Source: Chloroflexota bacterium (GTDB taxonomy: Bacteria > Chloroflexota > Anaerolineae > Anaerolineales > Villigracilaceae). Taken from it: DNA of 64,000 nucleotides. This document shows, one piece after another, positions 8,688-17,590 of this stretch. Location of the stretch: contig JACRLC010000033.1 in assembly GCA_016235425.1 (NCBI GenBank), positions 1-64,000 of the forward strand, written 5' to 3'. The notes beneath the pieces were generated by a model that was not told the origin of the DNA, did not search any database, and was given only the letters and a program-made list of their open reading frames with translations. The position numbers were made by a program, and so were the translations under genes. How positions within the stretch are numbered: position 1 is the stretch's first letter; each line of letters starts with the position of its first letter.

Positions 8688-9323
8688 TCAGCACGTCTCG
8701 AATTTTCCCACGATCCTCAAAATATCGAACCCCTCTGCAAATGGACATTCCGCTAGTGCCCCGTGGCGAACCATGATCGAGCGGGAGAGTTCCTTGTTGA
8801 AGTAATATCGGTCCCGATACGTTTCGTATTCAGACAGCGCTTCGATTTTCTTGTCCACATCCTCCTCGGTCACCTCGACGAGGAAATGGGGGAAAAAATC
8901 ATACGATGATCGGACAACGTCGAAGCCTAAAACCGTGATGCCGCGAAAGGCGCGCAGGGCCTCATCGGTCATGGTGTTGTGATCCTGGTGAATATCCTGT
9001 CTGCTGTGGACGAAGATAATGTCAGGCTTGAACTCCCTGCGAAGTCTGAGGAAATATTCAAGGATTTCCTGCCGTGCATCGGGAAAGACGCGTGTGGTGA
9101 ATGGCCCGAGCACAATGCTTTCTTTTTGAACACCCAGGATCGCCATGCTTTTGTAGTGTTCTTCCACGAGACGTGTGAGGTCCGGGTTTTTCTGGTTATC
9201 GGAAAGTGTGACGCACAATAATTCGCTGATGGGCGCGATGTGATGGATCAATGCGCCGCACCCCAACTCAATATCGTCGGGATGCGCGCCGAGGAAGAGA
9301 ACGCGTTTGCCGTAAAAAATCAT
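8688..9323 (-). CDS. PIG-L family deacetylase
   Basis: 211 residues. The zinc-site motif GAHPDDIELGCG near residue 13 and the downstream SRQDIHQDHNT identify the LmbE/PIG-L family, which removes N-acetyl groups from GlcNAc-containing substrates (for example in thiol, glycan or antibiotic synthesis). Length is normal. The substrate cannot be told from sequence. It is transcribed convergently to the suf operon and separated from the upstream methyltransferase by a palindromic repeat. Confidence 0.9.
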   Translation of the reverse strand: MIFYGKRVLFLGAHPDDIELGCGALIHHIAPISELLCVTLSDNQKNPDLTRLVEEHYKSMAILGVQKESIVLGPFTTRVFPDARQEILEYFLRLRREFKPDIIFVHSRQDIHQDHNTMTDEALRAFRGITVLGFDVVRSSYDFFPHFLVEVTEEDVDKKIEALSEYETYRDRYYFNKELSRSIMVRHGALAECPFAEGFDILRIVGKFETC

Positions 9324-9332
9324 GGTTGGTCT

Positions 9333-9448
9333 ATGTCATTGCGAGCGCAAGCCGCGAAGCAATCTCCCATTAAACGAGTAGATCCCATTGGGCAGCCATT
9401 CCGTTTAACCGGGGATCGCTTCGGGTAACGAGCGCCTTGCAATGACAT
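9333..9448. repeat. Palindromic REP/MITE-like element, copy 1
   Basis: Starts ATGTCATTGCGAGCG and ends with the inverted form (GCAATGACAT), with a second inner pair (GCGAAGCAATCTC / GATCGCTTCGGG). A shorter relative is at 10353-10438. The two bracket the methyltransferase gene. Confidence 0.75.
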
Positions 9449-9456
9449 GTCCTTTA

Positions 9457-10281
9457 TTATTTCGCAGCCAATATCCCGCCGACGACTTTTGTCATCACCA
9501 GCTTGCCGTCACGGTCGAACCATTTCTTTGCAACGGCTTCGATCTTGCCGATCAGGGCTTCGTATTCGTCCTTGCTGTTGAACATGGATGTCCATAGTTT
9601 GCGGTCTTCGCTCAACGATGCGCGCACGTAGTCAATGAACGGCGCGACTTCGGGGAAGGTGAGATGATTCTCGAATTTATGCAGTTCAGTCTTTGCGAAG
9701 ATTTTGTCAATGGTATCGAAGATGTCGCCCTTGAAACGGGAGGAGCCAGGCATGGGCGGGATGGTCAGGTTTGTGGCTTCCTTAATGATGTCGTAGAACA
9801 TCTGCTTGTTCTCAGGTAGTGGGCCTGAGACGAAAAGCCGTCCGCCGGGATTTCCCGACGCGGGGTCGGGACTTCGCAGCACCCGATGAGCCTCGCCAAA
9901 TGTAAAGTCCAGATTGGAGGCGTAGTAGATGGCGAATGCGCTTGTGCAAAGGTCAAAGGTGTTGTCTGCGAAATTGAACGGCTTGTTGAAGTCCAAAAAT
10001 TGAAAGTCAATATTTGCGCCGAGCTGTTTGTTTTTCGCGCGGGCTTTGTCGAGCAATTCTTCGGAAAAGTCGCCGCCCGTGATTTTTGCGCCACCTTTAG
10101 TATAATCGTTGAACAGGAAGCTAAGTTTGCCTGCGCCGCAGCCGACATCAAGGATATTCATGCCAGCCTGGGGCTTGAGCAAATCATTCGTCCAAACATC
10201 AATATTGGCTGATCCGTATTTCTCGTGGATGTCAATGCGGGTGAGCAGGTCTTTGCTGGTTTCCTGATAATTGATTTCCAT
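9457..10281 (-). CDS. Class I SAM-dependent methyltransferase
   Basis: 274 residues. Motif I is ILDVGCGAGKLSF near residue 38, followed by the acidic GGDFSEEL and the later DLCTSAFAIYYA. These bind S-adenosylmethionine; the acceptor is unknown. Residues about 135-143 (RSPDPASGN) interrupt the usual run RVL-PGGRLF. They are encoded by a small palindromic repeat, so the gene carries a 9-residue in-frame insertion. The ATG follows an AGGAG site. The gene stands alone between two REP-like elements. Confidence 0.88.
   Translation of the reverse strand: MEINYQETSKDLLTRIDIHEKYGSANIDVWTNDLLKPQAGMNILDVGCGAGKLSFLFNDYTKGGAKITGGDFSEELLDKARAKNKQLGANIDFQFLDFNKPFNFADNTFDLCTSAFAIYYASNLDFTFGEAHRVLRSPDPASGNPGGRLFVSGPLPENKQMFYDIIKEATNLTIPPMPGSSRFKGDIFDTIDKIFAKTELHKFENHLTFPEVAPFIDYVRASLSEDRKLWTSMFNSKDEYEALIGKIEAVAKKWFDRDGKLVMTKVVGGILAAK
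9851..9877. repeat. Small palindromic repeat inside the methyltransferase gene
   Basis: TCCCGAC at 9853-9859 and GTCGGGA at 9865-9871 form a perfect 7-base inverted repeat with a 5-base spacer. It encodes the extra residues RSPDPASGN. The word GAAGTCCC (minus strand) is shared with the tandem repeat at 51016-51065. Confidence 0.6.
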
Positions 10282-10352
10282 ACTGTCTCCTTTTTCTTTT
10301 GAGATTATACCAAAATCAAACTAAAATTCAACGACTGAATTTTGGAAGTAAA

Positions 10353-10438
10353 ATGTCATTGTGAGGAGGGTGTTTTTCCCGACGAAGCAATCCTCGTTTA
10401 ACAGGAGATTGCTTCGCAAAGACCGCTCGCAATGACAT
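10353..10438. repeat. Palindromic REP/MITE-like element, copy 2
   Basis: Starts ATGTCATTG and ends CTCGCAATGACAT, with an inner GAAGCAATC / GATTGCTTCG pair. It has the same plan as 9333-9448 and lies just ahead of hisS. Confidence 0.75.
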
Positions 10439-10456
10439 AAATCAATGGAGTTATTC

Positions 10457-11728
10457 ATGGCATCGAAAATACAATCTGTAAAAGGCACGCGCGAGTTTTA
10501 TCCCGAAGAAATGTTCCTGCGGAACTTTATCTATGAAAGAGTTCGCGCGGCTTCGCAGTCTTTCGGCTTTCAGGAATACGACGGGCCTTTCATCGAAACG
10601 ATTGATCTCTACGCGGCGAAATCCGGCGAGGAGCTTGTGAAGAAGCAGTCGTTCACCTTTCAAGACCGCGGGGGTGATTTCGTCACGCTTCGGCCCGAAC
10701 TTACGCCCAGCCTGGCGCGCATGGTCGCGGCCAAACAAGGTTCACTTACGTTTCCAGTCAGATGGTGGTCATTTGGCCCGTTCTGGCGTTACGAACAGCC
10801 ACAAAAAGGACGCTCGCGCGAATTCTTCCAGTGGAATATTGACATCCTGGGAGTGGACTCACCCGAAGCAGACGCAGAACTCATTGCAGTCGCGGCTGCC
10901 TTTCTGCGCTCGGTCGGGCTGGACCCTGCGCGGGCTGCCATTTTCGTGAATAATCGGCGTCTGATGGAGGCTGAATTCGACGCGCTGGGCATCTCCAAAG
11001 AGAAGCGCGTGGAAGTGTCAAATCTCGTTGACCGTCGGACCAAGATGAAACCCGAAGTTTGGGACGCGTATGCGCTTGAAATTGGGCTGGATCAAAAGCA
11101 ACTGGATGGTTTGAAAACCATCCTCGCGGATTTTGATTTGTGGAAGAAGAGCGAAGAACTCGTCCGGTTATTCAAGGCGCTCGATGCGTTGGGCGTGAAG
11201 GAGTACGTCAAATTTGATCCCAACATCATGCGCGGACTGCTTTACTACACCAGCACAGTCTTCGAAGCCTTTGAGTTGAGCGGATCATTGAAGCGCGCAA
11301 TTTTGGGCGGTGGGCGCTACGACAACCTGCTTGCAGATGTGGGCGGCGACCCATTGCCCGCGACCGGTTTTGCGATGGGTGACGTGGTCATCGGAATCAT
11401 CTTGCAGGAAAACGGACTCATCCCTGAGTTCAAACCATCGCCAGCCTCCGTGCTGGTTACTGTGTTCAATGAATCCTTGTTCCCGAAATCTTTTGCAATT
11501 GCGGCGGAATTGCGCCGCGTCGGAATCAACACGATGACCTATCCTGAACCTGCCAAACTGCCCAGGCAATTCAAATTCGCGGACAAGATGAAGATGAAGG
11601 TGGCTGTCACCATCGGGCCGGATGAAGCGGAAAAAGGTCAGGTGGCGGTAAAAAGCCTGGTCAACGGCGAGCAGGTTGTTATTCCAGAAAATGAGGCGGT
11701 GGACGTCATCCGCAAGATGCTTGGCTAG
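10457..11728 (+). CDS. hisS: Histidyl-tRNA synthetase
   Basis: 423 residues from ATG 10457. An in-frame ATG 12 bases earlier is less likely, because GGAG at 10447-10450 sits 6 bases before the chosen start. Class II synthetase motif 2 (FGPFWRYEQPQKGRSREFFQ), an ILGGGRYDNL motif and motif 3 (PATGFAMGDVVIGI) are present, with a C-terminal anticodon domain. Length is normal. The tRNA-His gene is 47 bases downstream, a suggestive pairing of enzyme and substrate. Confidence 0.96.
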   Translation: MASKIQSVKGTREFYPEEMFLRNFIYERVRAASQSFGFQEYDGPFIETIDLYAAKSGEELVKKQSFTFQDRGGDFVTLRPELTPSLARMVAAKQGSLTFPVRWWSFGPFWRYEQPQKGRSREFFQWNIDILGVDSPEADAELIAVAAAFLRSVGLDPARAAIFVNNRRLMEAEFDALGISKEKRVEVSNLVDRRTKMKPEVWDAYALEIGLDQKQLDGLKTILADFDLWKKSEELVRLFKALDALGVKEYVKFDPNIMRGLLYYTSTVFEAFELSGSLKRAILGGGRYDNLLADVGGDPLPATGFAMGDVVIGIILQENGLIPEFKPSPASVLVTVFNESLFPKSFAIAAELRRVGINTMTYPEPAKLPRQFKFADKMKMKVAVTIGPDEAEKGQVAVKSLVNGEQVVIPENEAVDVIRKMLG

Positions 11729-11755
11729 GAATTCCTTGCAAGGGAAATATTGTGG

Positions 11756-11761
11756 TAAAAT
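11756..11761 (+). promoter_or_regulatory. Candidate -10 element for tRNA-His
   Basis: TAAAAT 14 bases before the mature tRNA end, preceded by TG-rich sequence and followed by GCCCGCAA, the same words that follow the sufC -10. There is no good -35 at standard spacing, so the call is tentative. Confidence 0.45.
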
Positions 11762-11775
11762 TTTGCCCGCAAGAT

Positions 11776-11851
11776 GGAGCCTGTAGCTCAATGGCAGAGC
11801 GCCACACTGTGGATGTGGATGTTGTGGGTTCGAAACCCATCAGGCTCCCCA
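11776..11851 (+). tRNA. tRNA-His (anticodon GTG)
   Basis: Full cloverleaf. The acceptor GGAGCCTG includes the extra G-1 that marks tRNA-His, and it pairs with CAGGCTCC including C73. The anticodon stem CCACA/TGTGG holds the loop CTGTGGA with anticodon GTG. The T arm is GTGGGTTCGAAACCCAT, and the 3' CCA is encoded at 11849-11851. Confidence 0.97.
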
Positions 11852-11853
11852 AT

Positions 11854-11887
11854 AGACCCTAAAGGTTATAAAAGACCTTTAGGGTCT
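11854..11887 (+). terminator. Hairpin after tRNA-His; repeat of the GACCCTAAAGG family
   Basis: Perfect 13-base arms AGACCCTAAAGGT / ACCTTTAGGGTCT. The same arms recur at 48040-48072 after gpmA, so this is a dispersed hairpin that probably also works as a terminator, although no T-run follows. Confidence 0.6.
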
Positions 11888-11906
11888 CATAATGTAGGAC
11901 AATTCT

Positions 11907-13337
11907 ATGACACAAACCATCAATGTCCTTTTTCTGGCCGCAGAGGCCGAGCCTTTTGTGAAAGTCGGCGGGTTGGGCGATGTGGCCGGTTCCCTGCCGC
12001 GTGCGTTGCGTGCCCTGTCCTCTGATAAAGTCAAATTGGATGTGCGGCTGGTCCTGCCGCATCATCCAGTGATGCGGGCGGACGCCAAACCGCTGGGAAT
12101 CTTCTCGATTCCGCGCGGCGAGTCCGAGGTCCAGGTGGAGGCGTTTGAGTCTTCGCTGGATGGCATGCCTGTCTATTTCATCTCCGGCGAACCGATCCAG
12201 GCCAGCGGCTCAGTCTATTCGTCTGATCCAAAACTCGACGCGGAAAAATATTCGTTCTTCTCGCTGGCCGCGCTCGAATTGCCGCGTCAGATAAATTGGA
12301 CTCCGAACGTCGTCCACGCCAACGACTGGCACACCGCACTCGCCGCGTATGGCCTGCTGACGAAACGCTGGGAAGAGGGGACTCGCAAGATCGCATCCTT
12401 GGTTACCGTTCACAATTTACCTTTTCTTGGGCCGGATGTGAGCGCCATTTTGGAAAGTTACGGTGTGAAGCTCGCACAGACCGACCTGCCTGAATGGGCA
12501 CGCGTCATGCCCATGCCGTTGGGGCTTTGGGCCTCAGACGCGATTGTGGCCGTCTCGCCGACTTATGCCAATGAAATCCTGACTCCCGAATATAGCAGTG
12601 GGCTTGATGAATTTTTAAAATCACGGCGCGAAACGGTTCACGGAATTTTGAACGGCCTGGATACGGCTTCGTTCAATCCCGCCGAAGATAGCGCGTTGGG
12701 CGTGAACTTCGATATTGATTCGCTTGAGAAACGCGCGGAAAATAAAACGCTTTTGCAGGAGCGTCTGGGCTTTTCCGTTGAACCCGAAACACCACTGCTT
12801 GCGATAGTCTCGCGCATGGACCCGCAAAAGGGTGTGGACATTGCATTGCACGCGCTTAGGAATATGCGCCACTCCAGACTCAAATGGCAGGCGGTTATCC
12901 TCGGCACAGGCGACCCAAAGCTCGAGGAGACAGCGCTGAAATTACAAGCTGATAATCCCGACCGAGTGCGTGTGGAAACGCGTTACGATGCCGGGCTTGC
13001 CCGTCAGATTTACGCCGGTTCGGATATTTTCCTGATGCCTTCGCGCTACGAACCCTGCGGCCTCTCACAAATGATTGCCATGCGCTATGGCTGTGTGCCT
13101 GTCGTGCGGGCGGCAGGCGGCTTGAACGACACCGTCAAACACGGTGAGACCGGCTTTGTATTTGAAGAACCGAAGGCCAAGGCGCTGGCCGATGCCATCC
13201 GCGGCGCACTAAAGGATTTCCCCGACCACGACGTTTGGCAAAAAATCCAGCGCGCCGGCATGATGCAGGATTTCTCGTGGGCAAACTCCGCGCAAAAATA
13301 TCTTGAGCTTTACCAATCCCTGATAAAAAACCTATGA
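11907..13337 (+). CDS. glgA: Glycogen (starch) synthase, GT5
   Basis: 476 residues. It extends alpha-1,4-glucan chains from ADP-glucose. The N-terminal KVGGLGDVAGSLP is the nucleotide-sugar glycine loop, and HANDWHTAL and the C-terminal RYEPCGLSQMIAMRYG with the catalytic glutamate confirm family GT5. Length is normal. The stop overlaps the start of malQ by four bases, so the two are translationally coupled. Confidence 0.96.
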   Translation: MTQTINVLFLAAEAEPFVKVGGLGDVAGSLPRALRALSSDKVKLDVRLVLPHHPVMRADAKPLGIFSIPRGESEVQVEAFESSLDGMPVYFISGEPIQASGSVYSSDPKLDAEKYSFFSLAALELPRQINWTPNVVHANDWHTALAAYGLLTKRWEEGTRKIASLVTVHNLPFLGPDVSAILESYGVKLAQTDLPEWARVMPMPLGLWASDAIVAVSPTYANEILTPEYSSGLDEFLKSRRETVHGILNGLDTASFNPAEDSALGVNFDIDSLEKRAENKTLLQERLGFSVEPETPLLAIVSRMDPQKGVDIALHALRNMRHSRLKWQAVILGTGDPKLEETALKLQADNPDRVRVETRYDAGLARQIYAGSDIFLMPSRYEPCGLSQMIAMRYGCVPVVRAAGGLNDTVKHGETGFVFEEPKAKALADAIRGALKDFPDHDVWQKIQRAGMMQDFSWANSAQKYLELYQSLIKNL

Positions 13338-14839
13338 CCTTCAAACGTTCCTCCGGCATTCTTCTTCATCCCACCAGCCTTCCCGGCCCGCACGGCATTG
13401 GCGATCTCGGCCCGCAGGCTTTTCGTTTCCTCGATTGGCTTGCATCCACTGGCTGCAAGCTCTGGCAAATCCTGCCGCTCGGCCCTACAGGATACGGTGA
13501 TTCGCCCTACCAGTGTTTTTCGGCGTTCGCGGGCAATCCCTATTTGATTAGCCCGGACCTTCTTCTGTCCGATGGGCTTTTGACTCTGGATGACTTAACC
13601 AGCAAACCGGATTTTTCCGCCTCTCGCGTGGACTTTGGCCTGCTCATCCCGTGGAAGCTGAATCTCCTGCAAAAGGCATTTGACCGTTTTCAATCCAACT
13701 CTGAATCACTGCGCCAGTCATTTGATTCCTTCTGCGCCGAACAGGCCGCGTGGCTCGATGACTTTGCACTCTTTATGTCCTTGAAGGAATTTTACGGCGG
13801 CGGAGCGTGGAATGGCTGGCCCGAACCTGTGTGGCTGAGGAAGAAATCTGCATTGGACAAGGCCAGAAAAGAACTTGCGGAAAGTATTCAACGATATTCC
13901 TTTTACCAGTTCCTTTTCTTCAAGCAATGGAATACCTTGCGTATCTACGCAAAAGAGCGCAGCATACAGATCATTGGCGATATTCCCATTTTTGTTGCGT
14001 ATGACTCTGCGGATGTCTGGTCTCATCCTGAATTGTTTTTCCTGGATGAAGCAGGCAATCCCACCGTTGTCGCGGGCGTTCCGCCGGACGGTTTTTCTGC
14101 GACCGGTCAATTATGGGGAAACCCGCTGTATAACTGGGAAGTCCATAAAAGCAGTGACTATTCCTGGTGGCTGGAGCGCATCCGATTTACCTTGCGGTCC
14201 GTGGATTACCTCAGGCTCGACCATTTCCGCGGCTTCGCTGGATACTACGAAATCCCCGCCAGGAACTTGACCGCCGAACACGGACATTGGGTCCCTGGTC
14301 CCGGCACAGACTTCTTCAGCGCGATTGACAAGAATCTCGGCGACGGCCTCGTCACCCCGGGGACTGGCCTGCCAATCATTGCCGAAGACCTCGGCCTGAT
14401 CACTCCCGACGTGGTCGAAATGCGTGAAATGTTCAGCCTGCCGGGCATGAAGATCCTGCAATTTGGTTTCTCCGGTCCCGATAATCCCTTCCTGCCGCAC
14501 AATTACCCGGCCAATTGTGTCGCTTACACCGGCACGCACGATAACGACACGGCCCTGGGCTGGCTCGCCACAACCGACCAGAACGAACGCGAGTTCGCCC
14601 TCCGTTACCTCCGCGTGGATGGTCACGATTTTGCCTGGGACTTGATCCGCTCTGTATGGTCATCCGTCGCGATGATGTCCATTGCCCCGATGCAGGATAT
14701 GCTCAGCCTGGGAGGGGAAGCGCGCATGAACTACCCGAGTCGCTTGGGAGGAAACTGGGAATGGAGGATGGGGGATGCGGATATGAGCGAGTCGCTGGCG
14801 GGGAGGTTAAGGGAGTTGAATTACTTGTATAGCAGGTAA
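13334..14839 (+). CDS. malQ: 4-alpha-glucanotransferase (amylomaltase)
   Basis: 501 residues, family GH77. It transfers maltosyl and longer units between alpha-glucans. The start SSGILLHPTSLPGPHGIGDLG is diagnostic. Catalytic-region motifs are visible: LRLDHFRGF (nucleophile Asp), PIIAEDLGLITPDV (acid/base Glu) and YTGTHDND (second Asp). With glgA it forms a glycogen metabolism pair. An intrinsic terminator follows. Confidence 0.96.
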   Translation: MTFKRSSGILLHPTSLPGPHGIGDLGPQAFRFLDWLASTGCKLWQILPLGPTGYGDSPYQCFSAFAGNPYLISPDLLLSDGLLTLDDLTSKPDFSASRVDFGLLIPWKLNLLQKAFDRFQSNSESLRQSFDSFCAEQAAWLDDFALFMSLKEFYGGGAWNGWPEPVWLRKKSALDKARKELAESIQRYSFYQFLFFKQWNTLRIYAKERSIQIIGDIPIFVAYDSADVWSHPELFFLDEAGNPTVVAGVPPDGFSATGQLWGNPLYNWEVHKSSDYSWWLERIRFTLRSVDYLRLDHFRGFAGYYEIPARNLTAEHGHWVPGPGTDFFSAIDKNLGDGLVTPGTGLPIIAEDLGLITPDVVEMREMFSLPGMKILQFGFSGPDNPFLPHNYPANCVAYTGTHDNDTALGWLATTDQNEREFALRYLRVDGHDFAWDLIRSVWSSVAMMSIAPMQDMLSLGGEARMNYPSRLGGNWEWRMGDADMSESLAGRLRELNYLYSR

Positions 14840-14844
14840 AAGAG

Positions 14845-14870
14845 ATGACGCCTCTCCGGCGTCATTTTTG
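14845..14870. terminator. Terminator after malQ
   Basis: ATGACGCC and GGCGTCAT arms with a TCTCC loop, followed by a T-run on the + strand. It lies between two convergent genes. Confidence 0.8.
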
Positions 14871-14875
14871 TTTGT

Positions 14876-16030
14876 TCAATAGTTTTTCGGGCTTGAAGCA
14901 AAATATACCGCCATGAACCAAACAAAGAATGACGTCAACACGCTCCAGACATCGTGTTTCAGGGAGTAAGCCACAGTTACGAGAATGACAGCCAGAATAT
15001 CCACCCCTAATAAAAAGACTGCGGCTTTGAAGTCGCTCCATTGCTTCGAGAATTCGATGGCGATGTAAACAATTGGCACAATCAAAAGAATTTGGTCGTA
15101 TGCCCATGAATATGGCGCGATTATGAGGGCGGCGGGGATGATTGTCGCCAAAGCCGAAAAAGCATCCATGTTCTCCTTTTTTCCCAGGAAAAGATAAGAC
15201 TCCGTTGCCGCAATCCCAAGCGCGAGAATAATTGCTGTTGCGGTTTCCCAATCGCTATTTTTAGTAATTAAATCGGAAAATCCCCAAATAGTTGTGTTCA
15301 ATACGGAATACTTATTAATTAGTTGTCGTCCAATGAAAAGATAATCCATGACCCAGTTGATGTTTTCAATCAATCCTATGAGTAAAAGGGTAAAAGCGCC
15401 CAGAGTGATCCCTGCCATTGCCCGCCAGTTTTTTTGGACGAGAACCCATAATCCCATGAAGGCAAGTATAAAGACGCCAAATGATGGTTTGAGACAGACC
15501 CAGGATAAAATGAACCCGCCCCAAAGCCATTGTTCCCGCCGCGATAAATACAGGAACATAACGAGAAACAAAAGCAGATAAGAATCCAACTGTCCGCTGA
15601 AGATTATTGTATAGATGGGACGAAAAAGAAATACTGCTGTAAGCGCAATAAGTTCGAAGCGCGGACGACGATCCTTGTAGAAACCTAACAACAGGAGAAC
15701 CGAGAATAGTATTGAGCATTGGGCGAAAAAAATCCAGGCGACGTAAGCATCGGCAATGGGGAATAGACCAAGCGGGGTAAGTAGAACGGCCAGCGGCAGA
15801 GGATAATTAAACCATTCATCAAGACCGGGTCTTAATACATTCAGCGTCCACTCTTCCTGATCGTAAACATATTTGTCTTGAAGATTCATGCTTCCGGCCT
15901 GCCAATAGATTGCGAAGTCCATGCCGCTGGGGTTAAATCGTAAAGGCGCTTTAATGCTTGCGATCACGAAAAATGGGAGAGATAAAGCGGCAATGATGAT
16001 GAGCCGCAAAAATTTATGGTCTATTTGCAT
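14876..16030 (-). CDS. GT87-like polytopic membrane glycosyltransferase
   Basis: 384 residues, about ten membrane helices. A conserved Asp after the first helix (SGMDFAIYWQAG) and the loop FNYPLPLAVLLTPLG resemble the DUF2029/GT87 family, which uses polyprenyl-phosphate mannose in the membrane. The start has a GGAG site. The gene is more AT-rich than its neighbours, as are several other membrane proteins here. Substrate unknown. It is the last gene of a reverse-strand run with ybaK and eamA. Confidence 0.7.
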   Translation of the reverse strand: MQIDHKFLRLIIIAALSLPFFVIASIKAPLRFNPSGMDFAIYWQAGSMNLQDKYVYDQEEWTLNVLRPGLDEWFNYPLPLAVLLTPLGLFPIADAYVAWIFFAQCSILFSVLLLLGFYKDRRPRFELIALTAVFLFRPIYTIIFSGQLDSYLLLFLVMFLYLSRREQWLWGGFILSWVCLKPSFGVFILAFMGLWVLVQKNWRAMAGITLGAFTLLLIGLIENINWVMDYLFIGRQLINKYSVLNTTIWGFSDLITKNSDWETATAIILALGIAATESYLFLGKKENMDAFSALATIIPAALIIAPYSWAYDQILLIVPIVYIAIEFSKQWSDFKAAVFLLGVDILAVILVTVAYSLKHDVWSVLTSFFVWFMAVYFASSPKNY

Positions 16031-16053
16031 GATGTGCTCCGAAAAGAACCCCG

Positions 16054-16536
16054 CTAAATTGGCTTCTCCCTATCCGTCAAATTCACCACAATTGCCTTGC
16101 TGGCCCTCACCAAATCATTCGGAGTGATTATGATCTCGTCGCCCCATTGACCGGCGCCGACCCCCAGAATAGGTTCATTCATAAGCGATGCTTCGAGAAA
16201 GGTGCGAAAGCCTGCCGGTTGCCAGCAGAACGGCGGGATAGAGCCGATCACATAGCCTGTCGTTTCCTTCACTACCTCGGACGCGGCCATCTGGATGTTG
16301 CGCGAGCCAATTGCTTTTTTGAGATTTCCCGAAATGGCATTCTGATCGCCGCCGAGCATAACGAGTACGCGCTCGCCTGTGTCTACTTGAAAGATCAGGG
16401 TTTTCACAGCCTGTCTTTCGGAGAAGCCCAAAACGTGCGCCACGTTGGCCGCGCCTTTCTCTGTCTCTGGTGAAAAACTTCGTGTTTCGTAGGGAATGCC
16501 AAGCCCGTCGAGGAAAAGGTGGGGAGAAAGTTTCAT
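16054..16536 (-). CDS. YbaK/prolyl-tRNA editing domain protein
   Basis: 160 residues. The YbaK fold hydrolyses mischarged aminoacyl-tRNA. Visible family features are KTLIFQVDTGERVLVMLGGD, which holds the conserved Lys, TTGYVIGSIPPF and the C-terminal GAGQWGDEIIITPNDL. It is a free-standing editing domain with no synthetase fusion. Its start overlaps the stop of the EamA gene by four bases, so the two are co-translated. Confidence 0.88.
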   Translation of the reverse strand: MKLSPHLFLDGLGIPYETRSFSPETEKGAANVAHVLGFSERQAVKTLIFQVDTGERVLVMLGGDQNAISGNLKKAIGSRNIQMAASEVVKETTGYVIGSIPPFCWQPAGFRTFLEASLMNEPILGVGAGQWGDEIIITPNDLVRASKAIVVNLTDREKPI

Positions 16537-17459
16537 TTGTTTTGCCTCGATGCAAGATAGATGCCGGCCAGGATAAAAATACCGCCGGTGATTGTCGCCG
16601 CTCCGGGCGTTTCGCTCAAGATAAAAAATGCAAGGATGGCAGAGCCGATCGGTTCGCCAAGCGTCGTCACGGCCACAAACGCGGCGGACATATATTTCAG
16701 CGCCCAGTTGTATGTGGAATGTCCGATCAGTTGCGGGATGGCGGCCAGCAGGAAAATCCAGCCGTAGGTTTTTGGCGCAAACCCAAATGGCGAATCACCC
16801 GCGGCAAGCATGATGACGATCAACACAAGCGCGGCCATGCCATAGACGAGAAAAATATACGGCATAAGCGACATCTTCACCCGTAGTTTTCGCCCGATGA
16901 TGAGATACCCCGTCACCGCCCACGCGCCAGCCAACGCAAGGAAATTGCCCCACATGGCGCGCCCCTGCATGACATCTTCCAACGCCGGACATTCGATCCC
17001 GTTATCGAGGACACACGCATCCGACAAGCCGATAATTGTTCCCCCTATCAATGACAGTATCAACCCGACAATTGCCGCGCGTGAGAGCCGCTCGTTGAGA
17101 AGTAACGGCGAAAGCAGGGCCACCCAAAGCGGCCCTGTGCTGACAAATACAACCGAACTCGCCACGCTCGTATATTCAAGCGATGAAATCCATGTGGCGA
17201 AATGAACTGCGAGAAAGATCCCCGAAAACGCGCCGAGGAAGATTTCGCGCCGCGTGAGGTTACGCAATTCATCACGGTGGCGAGTCAACGCAACGGGGGC
17301 GATGAGCAGGACTGCGAAGGTCAACCTCAGCGCGGCGATGACGAGTGAGGGAGCTCCGTCAGTTTGCGCGAAACGGATAAATATTGAGGCGGTGGAGACT
17401 GCCAGTATTGCAATGAGCAGGCCGAAGGGAAGAATGAAGCGGGCGCGTTCGTCGGTCAT
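16533..17459 (-). CDS. EamA/DMT family transporter
   Basis: About 308 residues from the ATG at 17459; an upstream in-frame ATG at 17519 would add 20 hydrophilic residues and overlap the sodA promoter. There are ten predicted membrane helices in two EamA repeats. The first repeat has SIFIRFAQTDGAPSLVIAALR and the second GHSTYNWALKYMSAAFVAV, both typical of drug/metabolite exporters. The substrate cannot be told. It is divergent from sodA. Confidence 0.85.
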   Translation of the reverse strand: MTDERARFILPFGLLIAILAVSTASIFIRFAQTDGAPSLVIAALRLTFAVLLIAPVALTRHRDELRNLTRREIFLGAFSGIFLAVHFATWISSLEYTSVASSVVFVSTGPLWVALLSPLLLNERLSRAAIVGLILSLIGGTIIGLSDACVLDNGIECPALEDVMQGRAMWGNFLALAGAWAVTGYLIIGRKLRVKMSLMPYIFLVYGMAALVLIVIMLAAGDSPFGFAPKTYGWIFLLAAIPQLIGHSTYNWALKYMSAAFVAVTTLGEPIGSAILAFFILSETPGAATITGGIFILAGIYLASRQNK

Positions 17460-17504
17460 AATGCCCGCAAGTATAAACGAAGTGTAAGAGTTTGCGCCAC
17501 TTGC

Positions 17505-17533
17505 TTGACAGTCTGTCATTGAAAGTTTACAAT
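17505..17533 (+). promoter_or_regulatory. sodA promoter
   Basis: TTGACA at 17505-17510, a 17-base spacer and TACAAT at 17528-17533. Just downstream, 17537-17552 holds a small inverted repeat (TATGA...TCATA) with a GATAAT word, which could be a site for a Fur-like or other metal/redox regulator. Confidence 0.75.
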
Positions 17534-17590
17534 TTATATGATAATTCTCATAAAAATCTGTTTGTTTTATAGCTCATAAGGAGAGAACCC

